The position numbers were made by a program, and so were the translations under genes. Below, one piece after another: positions 23,581 through 31,600 of a DNA stretch of 32,281 bases. This DNA is from Burkholderiales bacterium UBA2459 (GTDB lineage Bacteria; Pseudomonadota; Gammaproteobacteria; Burkholderiales; Burkholderiaceae_E). The notes below the pieces were generated by a model. It was not told the DNA's origin, did no database searches, and saw nothing but the letters and a program-made list of their open reading frames with translations. The number at the start of each line of letters is the position of its first letter. The first letter of the stretch is position 1. The stretch is taken from the NCBI GenBank assembly GCA_002342365.1, contig DDPV01000015.1:63800-96080 (forward strand). Reading direction: 5' to 3'.

Positions 23581-25554
23581 TTATTTGTAAATATACTCGG
23601 GAAGCCACAGACCGATTTCAGGGAAGACATAGAGCAGGAACAGCGCGAATACCTGAATCGCCATGAAGGGCATCATGCCTGCGAAGATCTGATTCAGGCT
23701 GACCTCGGGCGGGGCAACGCCTTTGAGATAAAAAGCAGCCATCGCAACCGGTGGAGAAAGAAATGCGGTCTGCAGATTGAGTGCGACCAGCAAGCCGAAG
23801 AACAGGGGATCCACACCAAACTTGGCTAGTAGCGGGATGAAGATCGGCATGAAAATGACGATGATTTCCGTCCATTCGAGCGGCCAGCCCAGCAAAAAGA
23901 TGATCACTTGTGATAAAAGCAAGAACTGAATTTTGCTGAGACCCAAAGACAAGACCCAGCTTTCGATGAGTTCCTGACCACCCAGCAAGGCAAAAGCAGC
24001 CGAGAAAATCGATGAACCGACAAAGAGCCAGCAAACCATTGCGCTGGTCTTTGCGGTCAAAAACACAGACTCTCTGACCACATCCAAATTGAGCTGCTTG
24101 TAGGCAAAGGCGAGCAAAAAGCCGCCAAGCGAGCCGACAGCGGCTGCCTCCGTGGGCGTTGCCAAACCGAAGACGATCGTCCCGAGTACCGACAAAATCA
24201 AAAATGCAAGCGGAAAAAAGGACGCGAGCAACATCTTGAAAACTTCAAGTCGCACCATCGTGAGCCGCCAGTAGAGCAAGGCCAAAAAGCTGAGCATCAC
24301 CGCGGCTGTGAGCTTGTACCACAAGGGTAATTCATGGGTGGATGCGCTTTGCGGCTTGATGCCAGTCTGTTGACCGTCTCCAGCTTCGGCCAATCCGGTT
24401 GAGCTTTTCGTAGTGTTTGCCGGTTCAGCAAGCCCTGTGGAGCTGGTGCTTGAGGGCGGTTCAGCCAGGCCGGTTGAGCTGGCGCTCGATGGGGGTTCAG
24501 CAAGCCCTGTGGAGCTGGTGCTTGAGGGCGGCTCAGCGAGCGTGCTGCCGCTTTGGCTGGTAACCCCGGTCACTTGGCTTGCAACAGCGCCTTGCGTGTT
24601 TTCAGGCGAAGGGCTCGCTGCAAGATAGAGCAGCGCCAGCAAGCCGGCGCAAAACATTGCGGGTATCAAAAGGATCAGGAACTCTTTGATCAGAGCCTGC
24701 ATCGGAACCCCGATGTTTTTCGTACCTTTCAAAGCGCGCACCATGGCTGCGAGCGCATTTGAGCCAAAGTGATCGCGCAAGGTCTGTAGCAACGGCCCCA
24801 GATCAACCCGCCGTTCCTCCTCGCTCAGTGCGGGCATCAAGGTCGGCTTGATCTTGGCAAGAACGATCACGTAAAGAATGTAGAGCCCGGCAAGCATGAG
24901 GCCGGGGAAAAATGCGCCGGCGTAAAGCTTGACGACCGATACGCCGGCGGTCGCACCGTAGACGATAAGCATCACCGAAGGCGGTATCAGAATACCGAGA
25001 CATCCGCCGGCGGTAATAACGCCGGCACTGATGCGCACGTCATAGCCCGAGCGCATCATCGCCGGCAGGGCAAGCAGGCCCATCAGGGTCACCACCGCGC
25101 CAACGATACCTGTTGCTGTAGCAAAGACCGCGCAGGTGAAAAGCGTGGCAACGGCGAGCGAGCCTGGCAACCTTACCAAGGCCAATTGGAGCGACTTGAA
25201 CAGTTTGGAGATCAGATTGGCGCGTTCGACCAGGTAACCCATAAAGACAAAGAGCGGTATAGAAATAAGCACATCATTACTCATCACCGCATAGGTGCGC
25301 TGAACCATCAAATCGAGGGTAAACCCAACAGCCTTGCCAGGATCCCGTGACCAGTAAGCAAAAAGCGCAAAAATCATCCCCATGCCCATGAGCGTGAACG
25401 CGGTCGGAAAGCCCAGCATGATCGCCACCACCACCAAGGCGAGCATGAGCAAACCGAGGTGGCCGGTTGTGAGACTGCCCCAAGGCATCAGGGCCACCAC
25501 GGCGAGCACGATCAGGCCCATTAGGCTCAAGCCGAACCATAGTTCTTTGCGCAT
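23581..25554 (-). CDS. dctM: TRAP transporter large permease (DctM) with a repeat-containing loop
   Basis: 657-residue inner-membrane channel subunit of a tripartite ATP-independent periplasmic transporter, driven by the sodium gradient. Two membrane halves are seen: residues ~1-260 with VMSNDVLISIPLFVFMGYL and the hallmark GGCLGILIPPSVMLIVYGATAG, and ~430-657 with FLLGWPLEWTEIIVIFMPIF and ALNLQTAFLSPPVAMAAFYL. Between them is a long insertion: an extra helix pair plus a Ser/Thr/Pro-rich tract of 12-residue repeats (unit like EPPSSTSSTGLA, ~336-390). Most large permeases are nearer 430 residues, although long forms with an inserted hydrophobic region exist. It starts one base after the dctQ stop (TGATATG). 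Substrate is probably an organic acid. Confidence 0.93.
   Translation of the reverse strand: MRKELWFGLSLMGLIVLAVVALMPWGSLTTGHLGLLMLALVVVAIMLGFPTAFTLMGMGMIFALFAYWSRDPGKAVGFTLDLMVQRTYAVMSNDVLISIPLFVFMGYLVERANLISKLFKSLQLALVRLPGSLAVATLFTCAVFATATGIVGAVVTLMGLLALPAMMRSGYDVRISAGVITAGGCLGILIPPSVMLIVYGATAGVSVVKLYAGAFFPGLMLAGLYILYVIVLAKIKPTLMPALSEEERRVDLGPLLQTLRDHFGSNALAAMVRALKGTKNIGVPMQALIKEFLILLIPAMFCAGLLALLYLAASPSPENTQGAVASQVTGVTSQSGSTLAEPPSSTSSTGLAEPPSSASSTGLAEPPSSTSSTGLAEPANTTKSSTGLAEAGDGQQTGIKPQSASTHELPLWYKLTAAVMLSFLALLYWRLTMVRLEVFKMLLASFFPLAFLILSVLGTIVFGLATPTEAAAVGSLGGFLLAFAYKQLNLDVVRESVFLTAKTSAMVCWLFVGSSIFSAAFALLGGQELIESWVLSLGLSKIQFLLLSQVIIFLLGWPLEWTEIIVIFMPIFIPLLAKFGVDPLFFGLLVALNLQTAFLSPPVAMAAFYLKGVAPPEVSLNQIFAGMMPFMAIQVFALFLLYVFPEIGLWLPEYIYK
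24383..24545 (-). repeat. 36-base in-frame tandem repeat inside dctM
   Basis: Tandem units begin at 24422, 24458, 24494 and 24530, spaced exactly 36 bases, with a degenerate 39-base unit to the left (24383-24421) and a partial unit at the right end. The first and third units are nearly identical (GGTTCAGCAAGCCCTGTGGA and onward); the second carries several changes. Read on the coding strand they give repeated 12-residue blocks (GLAEPPSSTSST-like). Because the period is a multiple of three, copy number can change without breaking the frame, so length variation between strains is likely. Confidence 0.9.
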
Positions 25555-25555
25555 A

Positions 25556-26125
25556 TCAGTCGGCCTTCACCAGGGACTTCAATTTTTCAACATCAACTTC
25601 CTCGACATCGGCCTCTCTTGAAGGCCAGGCACCGGCTTGAATACACACGGCGCAGCGCAAGATTTCAACAATCCCTTGCAAAAGCAGAATCAGGCCCGCT
25701 AGCGGGATCATCGTCTTGAAGGGATAAAGTGGCGGACCGTCTGCTGTAATCGATGAGTGTTCTTTGATCGCCCAAGATTCACCGGCATAGGTGTATCCGG
25801 CCCAGACAATAGCGATAACGCCTGGTATAAAAAATAGAATGTAGAGAATCAAATCCAACATTGCCTGCGTTCTCGGCTGCAAGAATCCGTAGAGAATGTC
25901 GCCCCTGACGTGGCCATTTTTTGACAAGGTGTAGGCGCCCGCCATCATGAACAAGGTCCCGTACATCATGATTTGCACATCGAAAGCCCAAGCATGAGGA
26001 TGGTTGAGCACATAGCGTGCGAAAACCTCATAACAAATCAATGCGGTGAGCGCCACGATCAGCCAGGCAAAGAGTTGGCCAATCCAGGTCGACAATTTGT
26101 CAACAAAAAGGAAGGACTTTTGCAT
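25556..26125 (-). CDS. dctQ: TRAP transporter small permease (DctQ)
   Basis: 189-residue membrane protein with four hydrophobic segments: IGQLFAWLIVALTALICYEVFARY, IMMYGTLFMMAGAYTL, ILYILFFIPGVIAIVWAGYTY, and FKTMIPLAGLILLLQGIVEIL. DctQ pairs with the large subunit to dock the loaded binding protein. The start is ATG 26125 with GAGG nine bases upstream; a GTG at 26143 would add six residues. It is separated from dctP by a 171-base gap holding a stable stem-loop and is nearly contiguous with dctM. The polar C-terminal tail (EADVEEVDVEKLKSLVKAD) is acidic and not conserved in the family. Confidence 0.92.
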   Translation of the reverse strand: MQKSFLFVDKLSTWIGQLFAWLIVALTALICYEVFARYVLNHPHAWAFDVQIMMYGTLFMMAGAYTLSKNGHVRGDILYGFLQPRTQAMLDLILYILFFIPGVIAIVWAGYTYAGESWAIKEHSSITADGPPLYPFKTMIPLAGLILLLQGIVEILRCAVCIQAGAWPSREADVEEVDVEKLKSLVKAD

Positions 26126-26246
26126 CGTATTAATCCTCAGCACCGCCTCGCATGGTCAGCAGGGCAGTATTCACAACACAGACAGGAAAACCGGGCAGGC
26201 ACTTCCTGAACGCTGGTCAATGGTGGTGCTTGTGTGCAGTGGATGC

Positions 26247-26274
26247 GAGGGCCCGCGCTTGCCGCTGGGCCCTC
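26247..26274 (-). promoter_or_regulatory. GC-rich stem-loop after dctP (intercistronic)
   Basis: GAGGGCCC (26247-26254) and GGGCCCTC (26267-26274) form a perfect 8-base stem with a 12-base loop, about 22 bases past the dctP stop and before dctQ on the same transcript. There is no downstream U-run, so it is more likely a 3'-end protector or attenuator that keeps binding-protein mRNA in excess over permease mRNA than a terminator. A comparable hairpin follows the other binding-protein gene in this window. Confidence 0.55.
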
Positions 26275-26296
26275 ACTGCAAATCCAGACCGACGAC

Positions 26297-27427
26297 CTAG
26301 CCTTTCTTGGCCGGAGCCGGTTGAGCAAAGTAGTGGTCAAAGGCCATGCGACGATTCACATTGGTGTCAAGGTCCCAACGAACAACGCGGGCGGCAAACG
26401 CGCGCTGTGAATCGACGATTTCCTTAAAGAGCGGATTTTCCGCCGATTTCTTGGCAACCACCTGGTCATAAACAACCAATTGCTGCTTGAGAATGGGATC
26501 TGGCGTTTTATAAAAACGAACACCCTGCTTTTCACCCATTTCAATGTAATCCTTGGAATAGCGATCGCAGGCTTTCCAAGACATGTCGGCTGAAGCCGCC
26601 TCAACCGCGTTGTCGATGACTGCGCGCAACTTGGGCGCAAGTGCATTGTATTTATCGCGGTTAAACAAGATTTCAAACTGCTCCGCGTTTTGGTGAAAGC
26701 TTTGGAGCATGCATACCTTGGACACATCGGGGAATCCAAGCAAACGGTCCGAGCTTGCGTTGTTGAACTCGGCCGCATCAAGTAGTCCGCGGTCCATCGC
26801 AGGGATAATCTCCCCGCCTGGCAATGCGTTGACCGCCACACCCATCGCGGTGAACACATCGATCGAAATACCGACGGTCCGATACTTCAAGCCTTTGAGA
26901 TCTTCAACCCGGGTGATCGGCTTTTTGAACCAGCCAAGCGGCTGGGTTGCCATCGGGCCATAGACATAGGACTGAACGTTGGCACCCACGACCTTGTAGA
27001 GTTTTTCAAGCAAGTCTTTGCCACCGCCGTACTTATGCCAGGACAGGAGCATGTTTGAATCCATACCGAAGGCAGGACCAGATCCCCATAAGGCAAGGGC
27101 GGCATTTTTGCCGTAGTGATACACAACAACCCCGTGGCCGCCATCCAGCGTTCCTTTGGATACCGCATCAAGCAGTCCGAAGGCGGGAACCACTGCACCG
27201 GCGGGCAACACCTCGATTTTGAGTTCTCCGCCCGTCATGTCGTTGACTTTCTTTGCGAAGTCATTGGCATATTCGTGGAAGATATCTTTGGCAGGCCAGG
27301 TCGACTGGAATCTGAAGTTTGTGGTTCCTTGCGACTTGGCAATCATTGGAAAGCCAACCGATCCCAGGGCTGCCGAGCCGGCTACGGCTCCGCCAAGAAA
27401 CTTACGGCGCATCTCGGTACTTGTCAT
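26297..27427 (-). CDS. dctP: TRAP transporter periplasmic substrate-binding protein (DctP)
   Basis: 376-residue solute receptor for the TRAP system. The N-terminus MRRKFLGGAVAGSAALGSVG is a twin-arginine-like signal with likely cleavage shortly before GTTNFRFQSTWP. The mature part shows FRFQSTWPAKDIFHEYANDFAKKV, LKGLKYRTVGISIDVFTAMGVA with the ligand-carboxylate Arg, and LPGGEIIPAMDRGLLDAAEFNN. The last stretch resembles TakP-type receptors for 2-oxo acids, lactate or aromatic acids rather than C4-dicarboxylate DctP; this is inference from motif memory. The AAGGAGTG ribosome site before ATG 27427 is strong, consistent with high expression. First gene of the dctPQM-aminotransferase-bla-like operon. 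Confidence 0.93.
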   Translation of the reverse strand: MTSTEMRRKFLGGAVAGSAALGSVGFPMIAKSQGTTNFRFQSTWPAKDIFHEYANDFAKKVNDMTGGELKIEVLPAGAVVPAFGLLDAVSKGTLDGGHGVVVYHYGKNAALALWGSGPAFGMDSNMLLSWHKYGGGKDLLEKLYKVVGANVQSYVYGPMATQPLGWFKKPITRVEDLKGLKYRTVGISIDVFTAMGVAVNALPGGEIIPAMDRGLLDAAEFNNASSDRLLGFPDVSKVCMLQSFHQNAEQFEILFNRDKYNALAPKLRAVIDNAVEAASADMSWKACDRYSKDYIEMGEKQGVRFYKTPDPILKQQLVVYDQVVAKKSAENPLFKEIVDSQRAFAARVVRWDLDTNVNRRMAFDHYFAQPAPAKKG

Positions 27428-27630
27428 AAATCACTCCTTGGTTAAAAACTTGTATCCCGGATGATCGCTCAAAAAAGGTCAAAATGTCACATTTCGGGGA
27501 TTGTGAGGTCTGATATTCACCAAAAGCAGGGAGATTTCGATGACGAAAGCCTTTGCCCGGGACGCCGCCGCGAAGTCGGCACGCGATGATAGGCTTGAGG
27601 ATCTCGGCGACTCGAATCGGCGCCACCCGC
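27428..27630 (-). promoter_or_regulatory. upstream region of the TRAP operon
   Basis: This 203-base gap separates the dppF stop from dctP. It carries the strong dctP ribosome site (AAGGAGTG at about 27431-27438) and a TTGACC -35-like hexamer near 27476-27481 on the minus strand. I could not find a well-spaced -10 partner, and no clear terminator for dppF is visible. A promoter is expected here but cannot be pinned. Confidence 0.3.
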
Positions 27631-28620
27631 TTAATCGTTGAGATGGCAAGCGGCTAGATGGCCTTGACCCAAATCCTTGAGCATTGGCGCTTCTTCGCGG
27701 CAGCGCGCCATGGCCTTGGGGCAGCGCGGGTGGAAATGGCAGCCTTTGGGAGGATGGATCGGATTGGGCACATCACCGGTCAGCACAATCCTCTTGCGTC
27801 TCACCGTGGGGTCCGGGATCGGAACGGCTGACAGCAAGGCTTCGGTGTAGGGGTGTCGCGGGTCGGTGTAGAGCGCGCGGGCCGCTGCGATCTCAACAAT
27901 CCGGCCTAAGTACATCACCGCAACCCGGTTGCTGATGTGTTCAACCACCGACAAATCATGCGCAATAAACAAGTAGGTCAGTCCGAACTTTGCTTGCAAA
28001 TCTTCAAGCAGGTTGATCACTTGCGCCTGGATGGAAACATCAAGGGCGGAGACAGGTTCATCACAAACGATCAGCTTGGGCGAAACCGCAAGTGCCCGCG
28101 CAATACCAATCCGCTGCCGCTGGCCTCCTGAAAATTCATGGGGAAAGCGCCGCCTGTGATCCGCATGAAGTCCGACAGTTTCTAAAAGTGAAACGATGCG
28201 TTCTTCATAAGCTTCTCGGGTCTTTGCAAGCCGATGGATGCTCAAGGCTTCGCCGATGATGTTTTCAACCGTCATGCGGGGGTTGAGCGAGGCAAAGGGA
28301 TCCTGAAAAATGATTTGCATATCCCGACAGGTGGCCCGTAGCGAGGCCTTGTCCATCGCTGTCACTTCGCGATTGTCGAACCAGACCTGACCATGGCTTG
28401 GTTCAATCAAGCGCAAAATGCAACGGCCAGTGGTCGACTTGCCGCAGCCCGACTCGCCCACAAGTCCCAGCGTCTCGCCAGCGTGGAGATCAAAACTGAC
28501 ACCGTCGACTGCATGCACTTTGTCTACGATGCGGCTCAAAAGTCCGCCACGGATCGGAAAGTGTTTAACCAGTTGCCTCACGCGAAGCAAGGGTTTTCCG
28601 GGATCGCCCGCCATGATCAT
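27631..28620 (-). CDS. dppF: dipeptide/oligopeptide ABC transporter ATPase (DppF/OppF)
   Basis: 329-residue cytosolic ATPase, second of the pair that powers peptide import. It has Walker A GESGCGKST, the signature FSGGQRQRIGIARAL, Walker B LIVCDEPVSALDVS, and the family's C-terminal extension with HPYTEALLSAVPIPDP and a Cys cluster (GCHFHPRCPKAMARC) that in relatives binds an iron-sulfur cluster. LVKHFPIRGG at the N-terminus is typical of OppF/DppF. ATG 28620 lies seven bases after the dppD stop; an ATG two codons later is equally possible. The open frame extends further upstream into dppD but without similarity. Confidence 0.95.
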   Translation of the reverse strand: MIMAGDPGKPLLRVRQLVKHFPIRGGLLSRIVDKVHAVDGVSFDLHAGETLGLVGESGCGKSTTGRCILRLIEPSHGQVWFDNREVTAMDKASLRATCRDMQIIFQDPFASLNPRMTVENIIGEALSIHRLAKTREAYEERIVSLLETVGLHADHRRRFPHEFSGGQRQRIGIARALAVSPKLIVCDEPVSALDVSIQAQVINLLEDLQAKFGLTYLFIAHDLSVVEHISNRVAVMYLGRIVEIAAARALYTDPRHPYTEALLSAVPIPDPTVRRKRIVLTGDVPNPIHPPKGCHFHPRCPKAMARCREEAPMLKDLGQGHLAACHLND

Positions 28621-28627
28621 TGCTAGC

Positions 28628-29635
28628 TTATTGATATAAAAAGCAGGCCACTTTATGGCCTTCTCGCCGGGCTTTGAGCACCGGGTCTTCAACATGGCAG
28701 CTGTCGAAGGCTTTGGCGCAACGCGCCGCAAAACGGCAGCCTGGCTTTGGCTTGATCAATTTTGGAACGGTACCGGGAATCGCCTCAAGGCGCTGTTTTT
28801 TTTCTGCCGCCAAATCAATGCGGGGTATCGAGCCGATCAGCCCTTGCGTGTAGGGATGCAAGGGTTCTCGAAAGAGTTGCTCAACCGGTGCTTCTTCAAC
28901 CACCTTGCCCGCATACATCACGATCACGCGCTGGGTGGTTTCTGCCACAACGCCCATGGCATGGGTGATCAGCATGATCGCCATGCCCATTTGTTCTTTG
29001 AGCCGATTCAGTAAATCCAGAATTTGCGCCTGGATCGTGACATCAAGCGCAGTCGTTGGCTCATCGGCGATGAGCAATTTCGGATTGCAGGCCAGCGCCA
29101 TCGCAATCATCACGCGCTGTCGCATGCCGCCCGAAAACTGGTGCGGGTAGTCATACACCCGTTTGTCTGCTTTCGGGATGTTGACTAGGGCCAGCATCTC
29201 AATCGTTTTGGCGATGGCTTGCCGCTGGCTTAAACCCTCATGAAGGCGAAGTGCTTCAGCAATTTGTTCGCCCACCGAAAACACCGGGTTCAATGAGGTC
29301 ATCGGTTCCTGAAAAATCATAGCGATTTCCCGCGAGCGGACCTTTCGCATTGCGCCGCTGTCAAGCTTGAGCAAGTCGCGGTCCGCAAAGCGGATTTCAC
29401 CCCCAGCAATAAAGCCAGGTGGCATGGCAAGCAGCTTCATGATTGCCATCGCGGTGACCGATTTACCGCAACCGGATTCGCCGACAACGCCCAGGGTCTC
29501 TGCACGATGGATGTGGAAATCGATGCCATCGACTGCATGCAAAATGCCCGCATCGGTCCGGAAATGAACCTTCAAATCACGGACCTGAAGCAGCACAGGC
29601 TGTTGGGCGTGATCGGATTGCACGACGCTGCTCAT
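28628..29635 (-). CDS. dppD: dipeptide/oligopeptide ABC transporter ATPase (DppD/OppD)
   Basis: 335-residue ATPase partner of DppF. Motifs: LLQVRDLKVHFRTDAGILHAV, Walker A GESGCGKSVTAMAI, the Q-loop region IAMIFQEPMTSLNPVFSVGEQ, the signature FSGGMRQRVMIAMALA, Walker B LLIADEPTTALDVTIQAQIL, and the C-terminal HPYTQGLIGSIPRI with GCRFAARCAKAFDSC. The start is set at ATG 29635, eight bases after the permease stop; the frame is open back to 29746 but that portion is not family-like. It lies within the dppB-C-D-F gene order standard for peptide transporters. Confidence 0.95.
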   Translation of the reverse strand: MSSVVQSDHAQQPVLLQVRDLKVHFRTDAGILHAVDGIDFHIHRAETLGVVGESGCGKSVTAMAIMKLLAMPPGFIAGGEIRFADRDLLKLDSGAMRKVRSREIAMIFQEPMTSLNPVFSVGEQIAEALRLHEGLSQRQAIAKTIEMLALVNIPKADKRVYDYPHQFSGGMRQRVMIAMALACNPKLLIADEPTTALDVTIQAQILDLLNRLKEQMGMAIMLITHAMGVVAETTQRVIVMYAGKVVEEAPVEQLFREPLHPYTQGLIGSIPRIDLAAEKKQRLEAIPGTVPKLIKPKPGCRFAARCAKAFDSCHVEDPVLKARREGHKVACFLYQ

Positions 29636-29643
29636 TAAGCTGC

Positions 29644-30576
29644 TCACAATACCCGACGCGGATCGAATGCATCTCGCAAACCATCGCCGATGTAGTTGAT
29701 CGTCAATACCGTGATAAATATCAGCAAACCGGGAAACAGGGCCCAATGCGGTGCAATGTCCAGGTGATCTTTGGCATCGAACAAAATCCTTCCCCAGGTC
29801 GGAATGTCGGGCGGAAAGCCAAGGCCAAGAAAGGAAAGCGTGGACTCAGCGATGATGGCCGCGGCCACATCGATGGTGGCGGCAACAATCACTGGACCCA
29901 TGGCATTGGGCAAAATGTGGCGCAGCACCTGTCTGCTCGGAGATGCGCCCAGCGCGCGCGCCGCTTCAACAAACTCCTTCTCGCGCAGGGATAAAAACTG
30001 CGCCCGCACCAAGCGGGCAACCGGCATCCAGCGTAAACCACCGATCACTGCAACCACCAGAATAAAAACGCCGGTCTCAGGCCCGACCCATTGTTTCAAG
30101 GCATCGTTAAAGAGATAAAAAATCAATAACAACAAAGGGAGCTGAGGCAGTGACAGGAACAAATCAGTGAGCCACATCAAAAACGCATCAAGCCAGCCCC
30201 GGGACATTCCCGCGATGGCGCCAATCAAAACACCGACCATGATGGCGATCACCATGGCCGCAAGCCCAACCGCAAGCGAAATGCGTCCTCCGTAGAGAAT
30301 TCTTGCCAGGAGGTCCTGACCCAGATCGTCGGTTCCCATGGGGTGCTTCACCGAGGGCCCGGCAAGTCTTGCTGTAAAATCGATATCGTTAATCGGAACC
30401 GTCCAAAGCAGCGGACCGATCAACACCGACAGGGTAATCAGTGCAAGCACAAAGGCGCTGGCCAGGGCAAGTTTGTGCCGCCGGAAGCGGCGCCAGGCCT
30501 CGGAACCGGGGCTGTGCTTCGCTTGGACGCTGGTCGCCGGTTTAGCGGTAGGAGATACGTGGGTCGAGCCAGCCAT
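29644..30576 (-). CDS. dppC: dipeptide/oligopeptide ABC transporter permease (DppC/OppC)
   Basis: 310-residue inner-membrane permease. A polar N-terminal ~30 residues precedes WRRFRRHKLALASAFVLALI (first helix, OppC N-terminal motif). About five further helices follow, and the ATPase-coupling EAA-type loop reads EAARALGASPSRQVLRHILPNAMGPVI. It ends with LGDGLRDAFDPR-like residues (IGDGLRDAFDPRRVL), a signature of the family. ATG 30576 overlaps the end of dppB by 35 bases. Confidence 0.95.
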   Translation of the reverse strand: MAGSTHVSPTAKPATSVQAKHSPGSEAWRRFRRHKLALASAFVLALITLSVLIGPLLWTVPINDIDFTARLAGPSVKHPMGTDDLGQDLLARILYGGRISLAVGLAAMVIAIMVGVLIGAIAGMSRGWLDAFLMWLTDLFLSLPQLPLLLLIFYLFNDALKQWVGPETGVFILVVAVIGGLRWMPVARLVRAQFLSLREKEFVEAARALGASPSRQVLRHILPNAMGPVIVAATIDVAAAIIAESTLSFLGLGFPPDIPTWGRILFDAKDHLDIAPHWALFPGLLIFITVLTINYIGDGLRDAFDPRRVL

Positions 30577-31501
30577 AGATCACATCTGCAAGCAAATTAC
30601 AGAAAACAACCAGAATCGAAAACACGAAGGTCACCGCCATGATCACCGGCGTGTCGTTTGCGAGCATGGCCGAAATCAGTAAGGAACCGATGCCGGGCAC
30701 ACGGAAAATCTGCTCGGTCACAATCGCGCCGCCGAAGATGGCAGGCATTTGGAGGGCGACCAGCGTGACTACCGGGATCAAGGCATTACGCACAACATGT
30801 TTGCCGATGACAACCCGTTCGGCGAGGCCTTTGGAGCGCGCGGTGGTGACATAGTCAAGTCGGATCACATCAAGCACCGCCGATCGCACATAGCGCGTCC
30901 AGGAGCCTGCCTGGAATAAGCCGAGCACCATCACGGGCATCAGCATTTGCCTGAAGTGTTCCCAGTAATAACGCCAGCCTGTTTCAGCGATATCGGCGCG
31001 ATACACAAAGGGCAGCCAGTCGAGCGTGATCGAGAAAAGCAGGATCAGCAAAATTCCGGTGAAGAAGGTGGGTAGCGAAAACCCGATGAAGGCCAGGGTG
31101 TTGGCGATCTGATCAAACAGCGAGTAGGGGCGGGTGGCTGCATAAATGCCGACCGGCAGTGCAATCGCAAGCGCCAGCAGTTGCGAGGATCCGATCACAA
31201 GCAGCGTGGTCGGCAGTCGCTGCAAAATCAATGCATCAACATCCATCCGGCTGACAAAGGAAAAGCCCCATGAGCCTTGGAGCATGGCGGTGAACCAGGA
31301 CCAATAACGAACCAGGACCGGGTCATCCATGCCGAATTTACGCCGTAGTTCAGCAGCGACTTCAGGCGGAACATTCGGATTGGCAGCGAGTTCACCAAAG
31401 GGGTCGCCCGGCGCGAGCGCCAGCACAGTAAAAAGCGCAAGGCTAATACCAAGCAGACTTGGTATCGCAATCATGAGTCGCCGCAAGATGTATTGGGTCA
31501 T
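30542..31501 (-). CDS. dppB: dipeptide/oligopeptide ABC transporter permease (DppB/OppB)
   Basis: 319-residue inner-membrane permease beginning MTQYILRRLMIAIPSLLGIS, the standard DppB/OppB first helix. LAPGDPFGELAANPNVPPEVAAEL is the typical periplasmic segment, and the coupling loop is TARSKGLAERVVIGKHVVRNALIPV. The end (VFCNLLADVIYGWLDPRISY) matches the family. Six hydrophobic segments are visible. It is separated from the upstream binding-protein gene by about 100 bases that contain a strong stem-loop. Confidence 0.95.
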   Translation of the reverse strand: MTQYILRRLMIAIPSLLGISLALFTVLALAPGDPFGELAANPNVPPEVAAELRRKFGMDDPVLVRYWSWFTAMLQGSWGFSFVSRMDVDALILQRLPTTLLVIGSSQLLALAIALPVGIYAATRPYSLFDQIANTLAFIGFSLPTFFTGILLILLFSITLDWLPFVYRADIAETGWRYYWEHFRQMLMPVMVLGLFQAGSWTRYVRSAVLDVIRLDYVTTARSKGLAERVVIGKHVVRNALIPVVTLVALQMPAIFGGAIVTEQIFRVPGIGSLLISAMLANDTPVIMAVTFVFSILVVFCNLLADVIYGWLDPRISYR

Positions 31502-31544
31502 GCTGATTCAGCGGTGAACGGAAAGCTTGATGCAAGCAGGCTGG

Positions 31545-31579
31545 TGCCGGCGGGCGCAAAGCAGCAGGCCCGCCTGGCA
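31545..31579 (-). promoter_or_regulatory. GC-rich stem-loop after dppA (intercistronic)
   Basis: TGCC-GGCGGGC (31545-31555) pairs with GCCCGCC-T-GGCA (31568-31579), an 11-base-pair stem with one bulged T and a 12-base loop, about 21 bases past the binding-protein stop and before dppB. A smaller hairpin (GCTTG/CAAGC, 31525-31537) follows. There is no U-run. Likely role: protecting the 3' end of the binding-protein message, as in other periplasmic-transporter operons. Confidence 0.6.
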
Positions 31580-31600
31580 ATCAGACTATGCAGCTTGCGA

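Noticed and set aside
27428..27630. Short minus-strand frame (27402-27626) upstream of dctP
   Set aside because: No ribosome site or recognisable motif; it runs through the expected promoter region and into dctP out of frame.
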